A stretch of DNA of 64,000 nt from Salinilacustrithrix flava (GCF_041228405.1 NZ_CP133888.1:2418001-2482000); one strand, 5' to 3'. Positions 35,900 through 45,428 are shown, counted from the first letter of the stretch. The notes: generated by a model not told the origin, from the letters alone. Numbers and translations are program-made.

Positions 35900-36352
35900 A
35901 TGGTGCTAGTGGTGCTTGCTGCGATCTGGGCCGCCGTTCTCCTGCCCCCCTACCTGCAGAAGCGCCGGGCGTTCCACCCGCACGCCTCGATCGGGGACTT
36001 CCGCAACCAGCTGGCCGTGCTCCAGCGCACGGGCGACCCGTACGCACCGGCGCCGATGCGCACCCCGACCGGTCGGGCGATGAGCCGCACCGACGCCCAG
36101 CGCCGTCGCCGCGACGTGCTCGCCACGCTCGCCGCCTCGGCCGGCCTCACCTTCCTCCTCGCCCTCCTCGCCGGCGGCTCGGTCTGGCTGCTCCACCTCA
36201 GCGTCGACGCCGCGCTCCTCGGCTACGTCGCCATGCTCATGCAGGTCCAGCAGCAGCGACAGGCTCCGGCTCGCGGGAACGTCGCCTACCTGGCGGCCGA
36301 CCGTCGCCCGTCGGCCACGCAGCAGGCGCTCCTGCGCCGCCAGGCCAACTGA
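35900..36352 (+). CDS. SepX/GlpR-like membrane protein
   Basis: 150 residues from ATG 35900. An N-terminal membrane helix (VLVVLAAIWAAVLLPPYLQ) is followed by RRAFHPHASIGDFRNQLAVL, a basic cytoplasmic stretch and two further helices (about 80-115). This N-terminus and the moaC neighbourhood resemble the actinobacterial divisome protein SepX/GlpR, known to stabilise FtsZ rings. GTG 35891 is possible, but GAGGAG is only one base from it and ten from ATG 35900. Its TGA overlaps the CTG of the next gene. Confidence 0.55.
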   Translation: MVLVVLAAIWAAVLLPPYLQKRRAFHPHASIGDFRNQLAVLQRTGDPYAPAPMRTPTGRAMSRTDAQRRRRDVLATLAASAGLTFLLALLAGGSVWLLHLSVDAALLGYVAMLMQVQQQRQAPARGNVAYLAADRRPSATQQALLRRQAN

Positions 36353-37005
36353 CCCCGGCTGCCGGCGCCGGCAGCGACCGGCGCGCCACGCTCGACGCGC
36401 TCGTCGGCGACATCCGCACCGACCTCGGCGCCGCCCACCGGGCCCGAGAGGTCGCGCTGCCCGCGTGCCGGAACGCGATCCGCCACGCCGGCCTCGCCAT
36501 CCGCGCCGTCCACCGTGGGGACCCGGCCGCGCACGACGAGCAGGTCGCCGCCTCCGAGGCCGCGCTGCGCACCGCGCAGGAGGCGCTGGCCGACCACCCC
36601 GCGGTCGCCCACGCCGGCTTCCTCCACGACGCCGAGAAGGAGTACGCCGAGGCCCGCCTGTGCGCAGCCATGGTCCGCGGCGAGGCACTCGCCTCGCCGT
36701 CCGAGCTCGGCGTCATGGCGCACTCCTGGATGCGGGGCCTGGCCGAGGCCGCCAGCGAGCTGCGCCGCAACGTCCTCGACCGCCTCCGCTCCGGCGACCT
36801 CGAGGGCGGTGAGGCCCTCCTCGAGGTCATGGACGACGCCTACGACGTCCTCGCCTCGGTCGACCTGCCCGACGCCCTCACGGGTGGCCTGCGCCGCACC
36901 GTGGACTCCCTGCGAGCGGTCACCGAGCGCACCCGCGGCGACGTCACCACCACGGTCCTGCAGACCCGCCTGCAACGCGCGATCGAGTCCCACGGCGACG
37001 CCTGA
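36349..37005 (+). CDS. Translin-family protein, proposed CTG start
   Basis: 218 residues. All-helical, with the translin/TRAX order: AREVALPACRNAIRHAGLAI RAVHRG, then GFLHDAEKEYAEARLCAAMV, SWMRGLAEAASELRRNVLDR, LRSGD and LRRTVDSLRAVTERTRGD. Translins are RNA- or DNA-binding octameric proteins of eukaryotes, archaea and some bacteria; the bacterial role is unknown. No ATG, GTG or TTG occurs in frame before ATG near 36670, which would remove half the fold; CTG 36349 overlaps the preceding stop as CTGA and is the only plausible start. Confidence 0.7.
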   Translation: MTPAAGAGSDRRATLDALVGDIRTDLGAAHRAREVALPACRNAIRHAGLAIRAVHRGDPAAHDEQVAASEAALRTAQEALADHPAVAHAGFLHDAEKEYAEARLCAAMVRGEALASPSELGVMAHSWMRGLAEAASELRRNVLDRLRSGDLEGGEALLEVMDDAYDVLASVDLPDALTGGLRRTVDSLRAVTERTRGDVTTTVLQTRLQRAIESHGDA

Positions 37006-37033
37006 GCCAGTTCGGTGGCCACCGCCGCCGGCG

Positions 37034-37039
37034 GTAAGG
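37034..37039 (+). promoter_or_regulatory. -10 element TAAGGT of tRNA-Ala
   Basis: It ends 13 bases before the mature tRNA 5' end, directly after the translin gene. Confidence 0.5.
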
Positions 37040-37052
37040 TGTGGCCTCCCTC

Positions 37053-37126
37053 GGGGGTGTAGCTCAGTTGGCTAGAGCGCCTCGGTCGCATCGAGGAGGC
37101 CAGGGGTTCGAATCCCCTCACCTCCA
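37053..37126 (+). tRNA. tRNA-Ala (CGC anticodon)
   Basis: Acceptor GGGGGTG pairs with CACCTCC, including the G3-U70 wobble that identifies alanine tRNAs. Anticodon stem CCTCG/CGAGG holds loop GTCGCAT, with T33 and anticodon CGC (codon GCG). T arm AGGGG-TTCGAAT-CCCCT. Discriminator A at 37126; CCA not encoded. Confidence 0.92.
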
Positions 37127-37213
37127 CTCCGGGAAATTCCGTTGATGTCGGACCACGTGACGCAGTGCGGCGGGCTACTCACCTGGCTTCGTGGTCCGAA
37201 TCCACGGGATTTC

Positions 37214-38209
37214 CTACGGGAGGATGGTGACCTTGATGGCGCCGCTGGACTTGTCAGCTGCGGCCTCGAACGCGTCGGTGACCTGGTCGAGGGGGAACTG
37301 GTGGGTGGTCATCGCCGACAGCTCGGACTCGAAGCGACCGGTCAGCTGGGCGGCAGCGGCGTACTCCGGGCCCCGCTTGGTGGAGCCGTAGCAGAACGAC
37401 CCCTGCAGCCGGAGCTCCTTCATCATCAGCCTCGACAGGTCCACCGGGCGGGGCTCGGTGAAGGAGCCGAGCAGGACGATGGTGCCGCCCTTGCGGGCCG
37501 CCTTCACCGCGTCGCCGAGCGTGGGGGCGGTGCCGCCGACGGACTCGATGACCACGTCGGCGCCCCGGTCCTTGGCCCACGCGATGCCCTCGTGCTCGCC
37601 GAGGACGGTGACGCCCATGGCGGCCGCAGCATCGGCCTGGTGGGGATGGCGGGCGGTGATGGCCACCTCGGATGCGCGGTCCCGGGCCAGCAGCGCGGCG
37701 CCGAGGCCGATGGTGCCGGCGCCGAGCACCAGGACCCGGCTGTCTGGGCCGACGTCGCCGAGGGACACGCCGCGCAGCGCCACGGCGAGCGGCTCGGTGA
37801 GCGCGGCCACGGCCGGCTCATCCGTGGTCACCGGGGCGAGGTTGGCGACGGGGACGTCGAGGACCTCGGACAGGCCGCCGTCGGCGCCCATGCCCAGCCC
37901 CCGGCCGAGGGCGCGGTCGCACAGGTGGGTCTGGCCGACCTGGCAGAACTGGCAGCGCCCGCAGGACACGTTCGGGGAGACGGCGTAGAGCACGTCGTCC
38001 AGACCGGCCGGACCGTCGATGACGGTGCCGGCCAGCTCGTGGCCGGGTGCCGTGCCGAGCGGCCGGGGCATCGACCCGTGCCACCAGTGCAGGTCGGAGC
38101 CGCAGATGCCGCAGGCGGCCACGCGCAGGCGGGCCCGGCCCTCGGCCAAGGGCCCCAGCTCGACCTCGGTCACATCGAGTCCGTCGGTGGTCCACAGGGC
38201 ACGGCGCAT
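37214..38209 (-). CDS. Zinc-dependent alcohol/polyol dehydrogenase (MDR)
   Basis: 331 residues. ACGICGSDLHWWHG and GHELAGTV supply the catalytic zinc ligands; CGRCQFCQVGQTHLC is the four-cysteine structural zinc loop; the NAD(P) motif is VLGAGTIGLGAALLA. It groups with sorbitol, threonine and related dehydrogenases; substrate unknown. The minus-strand -10 TACGGT at 38221-38216 ends six bases before the ATG, and the gene is divergent from purU with only 38 bases between start codons. Confidence 0.9.
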   Translation of the reverse strand: MRRALWTTDGLDVTEVELGPLAEGRARLRVAACGICGSDLHWWHGSMPRPLGTAPGHELAGTVIDGPAGLDDVLYAVSPNVSCGRCQFCQVGQTHLCDRALGRGLGMGADGGLSEVLDVPVANLAPVTTDEPAVAALTEPLAVALRGVSLGDVGPDSRVLVLGAGTIGLGAALLARDRASEVAITARHPHQADAAAAMGVTVLGEHEGIAWAKDRGADVVIESVGGTAPTLGDAVKAARKGGTIVLLGSFTEPRPVDLSRLMMKELRLQGSFCYGSTKRGPEYAAAAQLTGRFESELSAMTTHQFPLDQVTDAFEAAADKSSGAIKVTILP

Positions 38210-38215
38210 GTCCGG

Positions 38216-38221
38216 ACCGTA
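38216..38221 (-). promoter_or_regulatory. -10 element TACGGT of the zinc dehydrogenase
   Basis: It ends six bases before ATG 38209; the opposite-strand -10 of purU starts 12 bases away. Confidence 0.5.
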
Positions 38222-38233
38222 GCCCCCGCTCCC

Positions 38234-38239
38234 TAGGGT
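38234..38239 (+). promoter_or_regulatory. -10 element TAGGGT of purU
   Basis: It ends eight bases before GTG 38248. Confidence 0.55.
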
Positions 38240-38247
38240 CTTCGGGT

Positions 38248-39087
<840 letters not shown>

Positions 39088-39176
39088 GGTGGTCGCGCGG
39101 GACCCGGCGCGGATCGCGCCACGGTTCGGGACCTTTGGCACCGGCGCCGGGCCCCTCTGGGGGCGAGGATCGGAGG

Positions 39177-40805
39177 ATGGAGCGCGACGACCCCCGACAG
39201 GCGCCATCGGCACATGCCTGGTGGTCCCGTGCGCCGCTCGACCGACGCGCCGCGCTCGGTGTCCTGGGTGCCGCCGGCGTCGCCGGACTCCTGGCGGCAT
39301 GCAGCGGCGACGACCCGCCGACCAGCGCGCCGCCGAGCACCACGACGGCAGGGGGCCCAGGGCCCCTCGCCCCGCAGGGGATGCCCGAGCTGGAGCCCGA
39401 GATGCGGGATCTCCACCTGCGTCTGGTGGCCGCCCCTGCCACCGCGACCATCGTCGCCGGGACCGAGACCGAGGTGCTGTCGTTCCGTGCCGAGGTCCTC
39501 GATGGTGACCCGGCGAGCGTGACGTCGAGCGGCTCCTACCTCGGCCCGACCCTGCACCTCCGCACCGGTCAGCGGGTGCGGGTCGACTTCGACAACGAGA
39601 TCGACCAGGACTGCATCGTCCACTGGCACGGGCTCGTCCTGCCCCAGGGGCAGGACGGGCAGCCGCCCGAGGCGGTGGGGCCGGGGGAGCGATACGAGTA
39701 CGACTTCACGGTCCCGAACGAACCGGGGACCTACTGGTACCACTCGCACACCGACATGCTCACGGGCGAGCAGGTGTACCGAGGTCTCGCCGGTCTCCTC
39801 ATCGTGCACGGCGACGAGCCGGGGCTCCCGAGCCGGGACAACGACTTCGCCCTCGTCCTGCAGGACCGCACCATCGACGCCGATGGCACGCTCCGATACG
39901 CCGCCAGCATGCACGACCTCATGGCCGGCTTCGTGGGGAGCACGCTCGTGACGAACGGGGTGGCCGAGCTGGCGCTCCGCGTCCGGCGGGAGCCGTACCG
40001 CATCCGGTTGCTCAACGGCGCCAACTCGCGCCTCCAGCGCCTCACCTGGTCGACCGGCGAGCCGCTCCACGCGGTGGCGACCGACGGCGAGCTGCTCCCG
40101 GAGACGGTGGACGTCCCCGGGCTCGTGCTCGCACCGGCGCAGCGGACCGATCTGTGGATGGACTTCTCGGGTCACGAGCCCGGGGACCGGATCGAGCTGC
40201 GGGCCGCCGATCTCTTCGTCGAAGCCCCGGGGATGGGGCCGGGGCGGGGTCCGGGGCGCGGCGGGGGCACGCCGATGCTCGACCCTGTCGAGGGCGTCGC
40301 CGTCACCTTCGTGGTGGACGATTCGCCCGCCGAGCCGGGCGAGGTGCCGGCCCGTCCGGGTGGCTCCGTGGCCGTCCACGCTGCCGATGCCGTGAACGCC
40401 GACGCGCCGAAGCAGTTCGTGCTGTCGACGTTCCGAGCGTCGCACTGGATCAACGACACCCAGTGGGCGGGGCGGGAGGTGACCGAGACCGAGACCGTGG
40501 CGTTCGGGACAACCGAGGTCTGGGAGTTCGTGAGCCGGTCGCCGCTCACGCACCCGATGCACCTGCACGGTCAGGCGTTCCGGGTGGTCGAGCGCACCTG
40601 GGAGGACGACGGTGCGGCAGCGGCGTGGGAGCAGATCGCCGACGGCGTGGTCGAGAGCGGGCTCCGCGACACCGTCGTGGTCTGGCCGGGGCAGCGCGTC
40701 CGGATCGTCGTGCCCTTCGACGCCCACCGCGGCTACTTCCTCTACCACTGCCACATCCTCGAGCACGAGGACCACGGAATGATGCGCAGCTTCCTGATCG
40801 AGTGA
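39177..40805 (+). CDS. Multicopper oxidase, Tat-exported lipoprotein
   Basis: 542 residues. Twin arginines at 23-24 (LDRRAALGVLG) and a lipobox LLAAC (Cys42) indicate folded export and lipid anchoring. Copper ligands are intact: HWHG (149-152), YHSHTD (188-193), HPMHLHG, and YHCHILEHEDHGMM at the C-terminus holding the type 1 and trinuclear sites. A Gly/Met/Pro-rich loop (GMGPGRGPGRGGG) lies between domains 2 and 3, a place where CueO has a Met-rich copper segment. Probable copper or metal oxidase at the cell surface. GAGGA seven bases upstream supports ATG 39177. Confidence 0.92.
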   Translation: MERDDPRQAPSAHAWWSRAPLDRRAALGVLGAAGVAGLLAACSGDDPPTSAPPSTTTAGGPGPLAPQGMPELEPEMRDLHLRLVAAPATATIVAGTETEVLSFRAEVLDGDPASVTSSGSYLGPTLHLRTGQRVRVDFDNEIDQDCIVHWHGLVLPQGQDGQPPEAVGPGERYEYDFTVPNEPGTYWYHSHTDMLTGEQVYRGLAGLLIVHGDEPGLPSRDNDFALVLQDRTIDADGTLRYAASMHDLMAGFVGSTLVTNGVAELALRVRREPYRIRLLNGANSRLQRLTWSTGEPLHAVATDGELLPETVDVPGLVLAPAQRTDLWMDFSGHEPGDRIELRAADLFVEAPGMGPGRGPGRGGGTPMLDPVEGVAVTFVVDDSPAEPGEVPARPGGSVAVHAADAVNADAPKQFVLSTFRASHWINDTQWAGREVTETETVAFGTTEVWEFVSRSPLTHPMHLHGQAFRVVERTWEDDGAAAAWEQIADGVVESGLRDTVVVWPGQRVRIVVPFDAHRGYFLYHCHILEHEDHGMMRSFLIE

Positions 40806-40833
40806 TGCCGGACGGCCAGCGCCGTGGCCGTCG

Positions 40834-42111
40834 ATGAGCACCGCGACAGGGGAAGCACCCGTGCCCGGCGAAACCTGCACCGTGATCACCGCGACCAACA
40901 TCGCCGTCGTCCTCGTCGCGGTGCCCCTCGTCACCGCGTTCATCGGCTACATCACCAACTGGGCCGCGGTCCGCATGATCTTCTCGCCCGAGGAGTTCGT
41001 CGGCGTGGCGCCGTTCGGGGTGAAGATCGGCTGGCAGGGGGTGCTGCCGTCCAAGGCCGACACCTTCGCCGCCGACGTCGCCGGCAACGTCGGCGCCGTG
41101 CTGTCACCGGCCGAGCTGGCCGAGCGCCTCGACCCGGCCGAGATGGAGGCGCTGTTCGCCGACCGGCTGGACACCGAGCTGCCCGTCATCGTCCGGGACG
41201 TGGCCGAGATGCTGGCACCCGGCACCTGGGATCAGATGGCGCCCGATGCCCAGCAGATGGTCATCACCCAGATCAAGACCGAGGGGCGCCAGGTCGCCCA
41301 GGAGATCTTCGACGACCTGCAGGGCATCAGCCACGAGCTGCTCGACCTCGAGCAGCTCGTGTTCGACCTGCTGTCCGGGCCGAACGTGAAGCGCCTCGTC
41401 CGCCTGTTCCAGGAGATCGGCGGCAAGGAGCTCAAGGCCATCGTCCGCTTCGGCGGGTGGTTCGGCTTCGTGATCGGCTGCTTCCAGGCGCTCAGCTTCT
41501 CGATCTTCGACCAGTGGTGGTTGATGCCGCTCGTCGGGGGCATCGTCGGGCTCGGCACCAACTGGCTGGCCCTGCAGATGATCTTCCGCCCGATCGAGCC
41601 GAAGCGCTACGCCGGCCTCGTCACCTACCAGGGGATGTTCCCCAGCCGCCAGGGCGAGATCGCCCATGACTACGGCCGGATCACCGCCCGGGAGATCCTC
41701 ACGCCCGCCAACCTGCTCCGACTCGTCACCGAGGGCGAGGCCGGCACCCGCATCGCCCAGGTGGTGCTCACCAAGGTGAGCGAACGGGTCGACGCCGCCC
41801 GTCCCATGGTCGAGATGCTCACCCAGACCGAGGTCACCGACGCCCAGCTGGCCTCGGTGAAGATGATGGTCGTGGGCCGGGTCACCGAGTCGGTGCCGGA
41901 GATCCAGCCCGAGATCGAGGCCTACCTGGAGAAGCAGCTCCAGGTCGGTGAGCTCGTCGAGTCCAAGCTGCGAGCCATGCCGAAGCTCGAGTTCGAGCGG
42001 CTCCTCCGCGGCATCTTCGAGCAGGACGAGTGGATCCTCATCGCCATCGGCGGTGCCCTCGGCGCCGGCGTCGGCCTGCTGCAGGGGTTGGCCGTCCTGT
42101 CCGTGGGTTGA
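40834..42111 (+). CDS. DUF445-family membrane protein
   Basis: 425 residues. DUF445 (YheB/YjiN-like) architecture: an N-terminal membrane helix followed by GYITNWAAVRMIFSPEEF, a central pair of helices around 210-250 with a second, similar motif GLGTNWLALQMIFRPIEP, and a final helix (about 405-422). The repeated TNW-A-MIF motif shows an internal duplication. Function in the family is poorly known. It stands alone, between the oxidase and a cupin gene. Confidence 0.85.
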   Translation: MSTATGEAPVPGETCTVITATNIAVVLVAVPLVTAFIGYITNWAAVRMIFSPEEFVGVAPFGVKIGWQGVLPSKADTFAADVAGNVGAVLSPAELAERLDPAEMEALFADRLDTELPVIVRDVAEMLAPGTWDQMAPDAQQMVITQIKTEGRQVAQEIFDDLQGISHELLDLEQLVFDLLSGPNVKRLVRLFQEIGGKELKAIVRFGGWFGFVIGCFQALSFSIFDQWWLMPLVGGIVGLGTNWLALQMIFRPIEPKRYAGLVTYQGMFPSRQGEIAHDYGRITAREILTPANLLRLVTEGEAGTRIAQVVLTKVSERVDAARPMVEMLTQTEVTDAQLASVKMMVVGRVTESVPEIQPEIEAYLEKQLQVGELVESKLRAMPKLEFERLLRGIFEQDEWILIAIGGALGAGVGLLQGLAVLSVG

Positions 42112-42124
42112 CCAGACTGTCCGG

Positions 42125-42475
42125 ATGACCGCACTCGAGTACGACGAGCGCCCCTGGGGCAACTACACCGTGCTGTCCGACGAGGACGACCACAAGGTCA
42201 AGCGGATCGTCGTCCACCCGGGCAAGCGGCTCAGCTACCAGACCCACGCCCGCCGGGCCGAGCACTGGTACGTCGTGAGCGGCACCGCCACCGTCACCCT
42301 CGACGGCACGGACCACCAGGTACCCGCCGGCCAGTCCGTCGACATCGCCCAGGGCATGGCGCACCGCTGCGCCAACGAGGGCGACGAGGACGTGGTGTTC
42401 ATCGAGGTCCAGCGGGGTGACTACTTCGGGGAGGACGACATCGTCCGCCTCGAGGACGACTTCGGCCGCAGCTAG
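42125..42475 (+). CDS. Cupin of the mannose-6-phosphate isomerase type II family
   Basis: 116 residues. Begins ERPWGNYTVL, the signature of the C-terminal isomerase domain of GMP/PMI enzymes, with cupin metal ligands in THARRAEHWYVVSG and IAQGMAHRCAN and the end motif EVQRGDYFGEDDIVRLEDDF. Free-standing domains of this kind interconvert mannose-6-P and fructose-6-P or act on other sugars. The near-consensus -10 CAGACT ends six bases before the ATG. Confidence 0.85.
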   Translation: MTALEYDERPWGNYTVLSDEDDHKVKRIVVHPGKRLSYQTHARRAEHWYVVSGTATVTLDGTDHQVPAGQSVDIAQGMAHRCANEGDEDVVFIEVQRGDYFGEDDIVRLEDDFGRS

Positions 42476-42513
42476 GCCACGGAAACGCTGCCGGCGTCAG
42501 CGCGCCGCGGACC

Positions 42514-42519
42514 TATGTT
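42514..42519 (+). promoter_or_regulatory. -10 element TATGTT of the MFS gene
   Basis: It ends six bases before GTG 42526. Confidence 0.5.
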
Positions 42520-42525
42520 CTGCCG

Positions 42526-43740
42526 GTGCAGGGTTCACTGCGGTCCGGCCGGGTCCGGGCCTTCCTCGTCGCCGAGGCGTTCAGCGCGGTCGGCACCTGG
42601 GCGACCTTCATCGCCATCTGGGGCTACGCCGCGTTCGAGTTCGGGGCCACCGCCGGCGACGTGACGCTGTTCGGCGTCGCCCTCACGCTCCCGGGCGTGC
42701 TGCTCGGCCCGTTCGTGGGGACCGTGATCGACCGGATCGGACCCCGGGCCAGCCTCGGCGTGGCCAAGGCGATCGGCGTGGTGGCCTCGCTCGCGCTGCT
42801 GTTCGCCGACGACTTCCGCAGCCTGGCGCTGCTGTCGATGGTCCACGGCGTCGCCGGCGCCCTGACCGTGCCCGCCCTGCAGTCGCTGCCGCCCCGACTG
42901 GTCCGGGACGAGGAGCTGGCCCGCACCAACGCCCTCGTGTCGCTCACCGACGAGGTCGCCATCATCGCCGGCCCCGTCGTGGGTGCCGTGGCCATCGGCT
43001 GGTTCGGCTTCCGGGGCGCGTTCGTGCTCACGGCCGCCACCTACCTGCTCGGCATCCTCGTGCTGCCGATCGTGCAGGTGCGCGACGTCGTCGATCCCGC
43101 CTCGCACGAGCGCCGCCCCGGGATGCGGGACGCCCTCGAGGGGCTCCGCCTGGTGGCCCGGACCCCGGTGCTGCGGCGCGTCGTGGTGGCGATGAGCTCG
43201 GTCCACCTCCTCTACGGCGCCGCCCTGCTCGCCGAGCCGCTGTACGTGCGGGACGTGCTGGAGCGGCCTCCGTCGACCTTCGCCGCGCTGCAGGCCGTGT
43301 TCGGCGTGTTCCTGGTGGCGGGCGGCATCGCGGTCGCCCGCCTCGGGGAGCGCGTGGCGTCGTTCGGCTGGGTGGTCCTCGGCGTCGGCGCCTCCGGCGT
43401 GACCGCCATCGTCTACCTCGGCACCCCGTCGGTCGTCGTCGCCTTCGTCGGCGTCGCGGCCTGGGGCGTGTGCACCGCGCTGCTGTCGGGTCCGTCCCGC
43501 ACGCTGCTGCAGCGCAACGCCCCGGAGTCGGTGCACGGACGTGTGATCGCCACCGACACCATGTCGGGCACCGCGGCCCAGCTGCTCGGCATCCTGTCCA
43601 CCGGTGCGCTCATCGGGGCGCTGGGCGTGTCGGCGGCGATGAGCCTGCTCGGCGGTGTCGTCGTGCTCGTCGCCGTCTGGTTGCGGCGCTCGGGGGCGCG
43701 AGCGGTGGCGCCCGTCCTCGTCGCCGAGGTCGTCGGGTAG
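42526..43740 (+). CDS. Major facilitator superfamily exporter
   Basis: 404 residues, GTG start, about 12 hydrophobic segments. The N-terminus FLVAEAFSAVGTWATFIAIW and the motif-A-like GTVIDRIGPRASLGVAKAIG fit the EntS/MFS_3 group of drug or siderophore exporters. A central basic loop (RDVVDPASHERRPGMRDAL) separates the halves. Substrate cannot be inferred. Its TAG stop is reused as part of the -10 element of thiD. Confidence 0.85.
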   Translation: MQGSLRSGRVRAFLVAEAFSAVGTWATFIAIWGYAAFEFGATAGDVTLFGVALTLPGVLLGPFVGTVIDRIGPRASLGVAKAIGVVASLALLFADDFRSLALLSMVHGVAGALTVPALQSLPPRLVRDEELARTNALVSLTDEVAIIAGPVVGAVAIGWFGFRGAFVLTAATYLLGILVLPIVQVRDVVDPASHERRPGMRDALEGLRLVARTPVLRRVVVAMSSVHLLYGAALLAEPLYVRDVLERPPSTFAALQAVFGVFLVAGGIAVARLGERVASFGWVVLGVGASGVTAIVYLGTPSVVVAFVGVAAWGVCTALLSGPSRTLLQRNAPESVHGRVIATDTMSGTAAQLLGILSTGALIGALGVSAAMSLLGGVVVLVAVWLRRSGARAVAPVLVAEVVG

Positions 43741-43743
43741 CGT
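43738..43743 (+). promoter_or_regulatory. -10 element TAGCGT of thiD
   Basis: It begins at the MFS stop codon TAG and ends eight bases before GTG 43752. Confidence 0.5.
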
Positions 43744-43751
43744 CGCCCACC

Positions 43752-44558
43752 GTGCCGACACCGCTGGTCGCCCTCACCGTCGCCGGCGTCGACAGCGCCG
43801 GCGGGGCCGGGGTCCACGCCGACCTGCGGGCCTTCGCGGCCCACGGGCTGCACGGCGCCACTGCGGTGGCCGCCCTCACCGCCCAGTCCACCCAGGCGGT
43901 CGAGGCGGTCCACGTCGTCCCACCCGAGTTCGTCGCCGCCCAGCTCGATGCCGTGCTCGGCGACCTCGACGTGCGGGCCACCAAGACCGGGTTCCTCGCC
44001 TCGGCCGACACCGTGGACGTGGTCGCACGCGTGGCCGAGGCCGGCCGGTTGGCGAACCTCGTCGTGGACCCGGTGCTGGTCAGCTCGGCCGGTGCTGCCC
44101 TGTTCCCGCCCGACGTCCGGGATGCGCTGGTCGCCCGGCTGCTCCCGCTGGCCCGGGTGATCACGCCGAACCGCACCGAGGCGGGGCTCCTCGTCGGCCG
44201 ATCCCTGCAGACCCTCGCCGACATGGAGGCCGCAGCCGTGGAGCTGCTCGACCTCGGCTGCGAGGCGGTCGTGGTCAAGGGCGGGGACGCCGACGACGAG
44301 GGCGACGATGCCGTCGACGTGGTCGCCGTCGACGGTCGAGCCGAGCGGCTGGTGCTGCCCCGGGTGGACACCCCCAACGACCACGGCTCCGGGTGCTCCT
44401 TCGCGGCGGCCACGGCTGCTCGTCTCGCGCTCGGCGACGACCCGCTCGACGCGGTCCGGGCGGCGAAGGGCTTCGTGCACCGGGGCCTGCTCGGGGCCCG
44501 CACCTGGCGCCTCGGCGGCGGCCACGGACCCATCGACGCCTTCGGCTGGGACAGCTAG
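43752..44558 (+). CDS. thiD: Hydroxymethylpyrimidine (phosphate) kinase
   Basis: 268 residues, GTG start. Two-step kinase making HMP-PP for thiamine. Seen: TVAGVDSAGGAGVHADLRAF, ALTAQSTQAV, VVDPVLVSSAGAALFP, ITPNRTEAGLL and NDHGSGCSFAAATAARLALG with the anion hole and catalytic Asp region (the usual DTHGTGC is NDHGSGC here). No TPP riboswitch is visible upstream. GTG selected from the -10 spacing and family N-terminus. Confidence 0.93.
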   Translation: MPTPLVALTVAGVDSAGGAGVHADLRAFAAHGLHGATAVAALTAQSTQAVEAVHVVPPEFVAAQLDAVLGDLDVRATKTGFLASADTVDVVARVAEAGRLANLVVDPVLVSSAGAALFPPDVRDALVARLLPLARVITPNRTEAGLLVGRSLQTLADMEAAAVELLDLGCEAVVVKGGDADDEGDDAVDVVAVDGRAERLVLPRVDTPNDHGSGCSFAAATAARLALGDDPLDAVRAAKGFVHRGLLGARTWRLGGGHGPIDAFGWDS

Positions 44559-44567
44559 ACCGTCGCC

Positions 44568-45428
44568 GTGCCCAGGGTCCTCATCACCGGTTGCTCCAGC
44601 GGCTTCGGCCTCCTCACCGCCGTGGAGCTGGCCGGGCGTGGCCACGACGTCGTGGCGACCATGCGAGACCCGTCGCGCGACGGCGACCTCCGGCGGGCCT
44701 GCGACGCGGCCGGCACCTCGGTCCACGTGGTCGCCCTCGACGTGCACGACGAGGCCTCCGTCGCGCGCGGGGTGGCGGAGGCCGTGGCGCTGCTCGGCGG
44801 CCTGGACGTGGTGGTCAACAACGCCGGCATCGAGGTGCGCGGCCCCGTCGAGCTGGTGTCCGACGCCGAGGTCGCCCTGCAGTTCGAGACGAACGTGTTC
44901 GGGCTGCTCCGCGTGGTGCGGGCGACGGTGCCGCACCTGCGGCGGTCCGAGGCTGCTGCCTTGGTCAACCTGAGCAGCGTGGCCGGCGTGATCGCCCGCC
45001 CCTTCGCGGGGATCTACGCGGCCTCCAAGCACGCCGTGGAGGCGATCAGCGAGGCGCTCCACTTCGAGCTCGGCCTGTCCGGCATCCGGGTCCACTCGAT
45101 CCAGCCCGGCCAGTTTCCCACCGAGCTGGGCGCCAACACGGTGACGGCGGCGGCCTTCACGCCGGATCACGACGGCTACTGGACGATCGCCGAGCAGCTG
45201 GAGTCCCGGGCCAAGGGCCTGGGCGGCGACGGACCTGCGGACCCCGCGCTCGTCGCGCGGACCGTGGCCGACGTGCTCGAGGACCCGGCCGCACCGCTGC
45301 GGACGCCGGTGGGTGCCGACGCCGAGCTGATCGTGGCCGCCCGCCACGGCCACACCTTCGAGGAGTACGAGGTCCTGATGCGCAGCGCGCTGGACCACTG
45401 GGAGGGCTACCGGCGCGAACGGCCCTGA
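44568..45428 (+). CDS. Short-chain dehydrogenase/reductase
   Basis: 286 residues, GTG start nine bases after thiD. Classical SDR: nucleotide motif VLITGCSSGFG, NNAG as VVVNNAGIEV, catalytic Ser in VNLSSVAG and YAASK as the Tyr-x3-Lys site, then QPGQFPTEL. It resembles the retinol/steroid dehydrogenase-like subgroup with a C-terminal extension. Substrate unknown. Its last 22 bases overlap the convergent small membrane gene. Confidence 0.9.
   Translation: MPRVLITGCSSGFGLLTAVELAGRGHDVVATMRDPSRDGDLRRACDAAGTSVHVVALDVHDEASVARGVAEAVALLGGLDVVVNNAGIEVRGPVELVSDAEVALQFETNVFGLLRVVRATVPHLRRSEAAALVNLSSVAGVIARPFAGIYAASKHAVEAISEALHFELGLSGIRVHSIQPGQFPTELGANTVTAAAFTPDHDGYWTIAEQLESRAKGLGGDGPADPALVARTVADVLEDPAAPLRTPVGADAELIVAARHGHTFEEYEVLMRSALDHWEGYRRERP

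Noticed and set aside
36840..37127. Minus-strand frame across tRNA-Ala beginning MEVRGFEPLASSM
   Set aside because: This is the familiar spurious product of reading antisense through a tRNA gene.
43560..43752. TPP riboswitch upstream of thiD
   Set aside because: The gene starts eight bases after a -10 element inside the end of the MFS gene; no leader exists.
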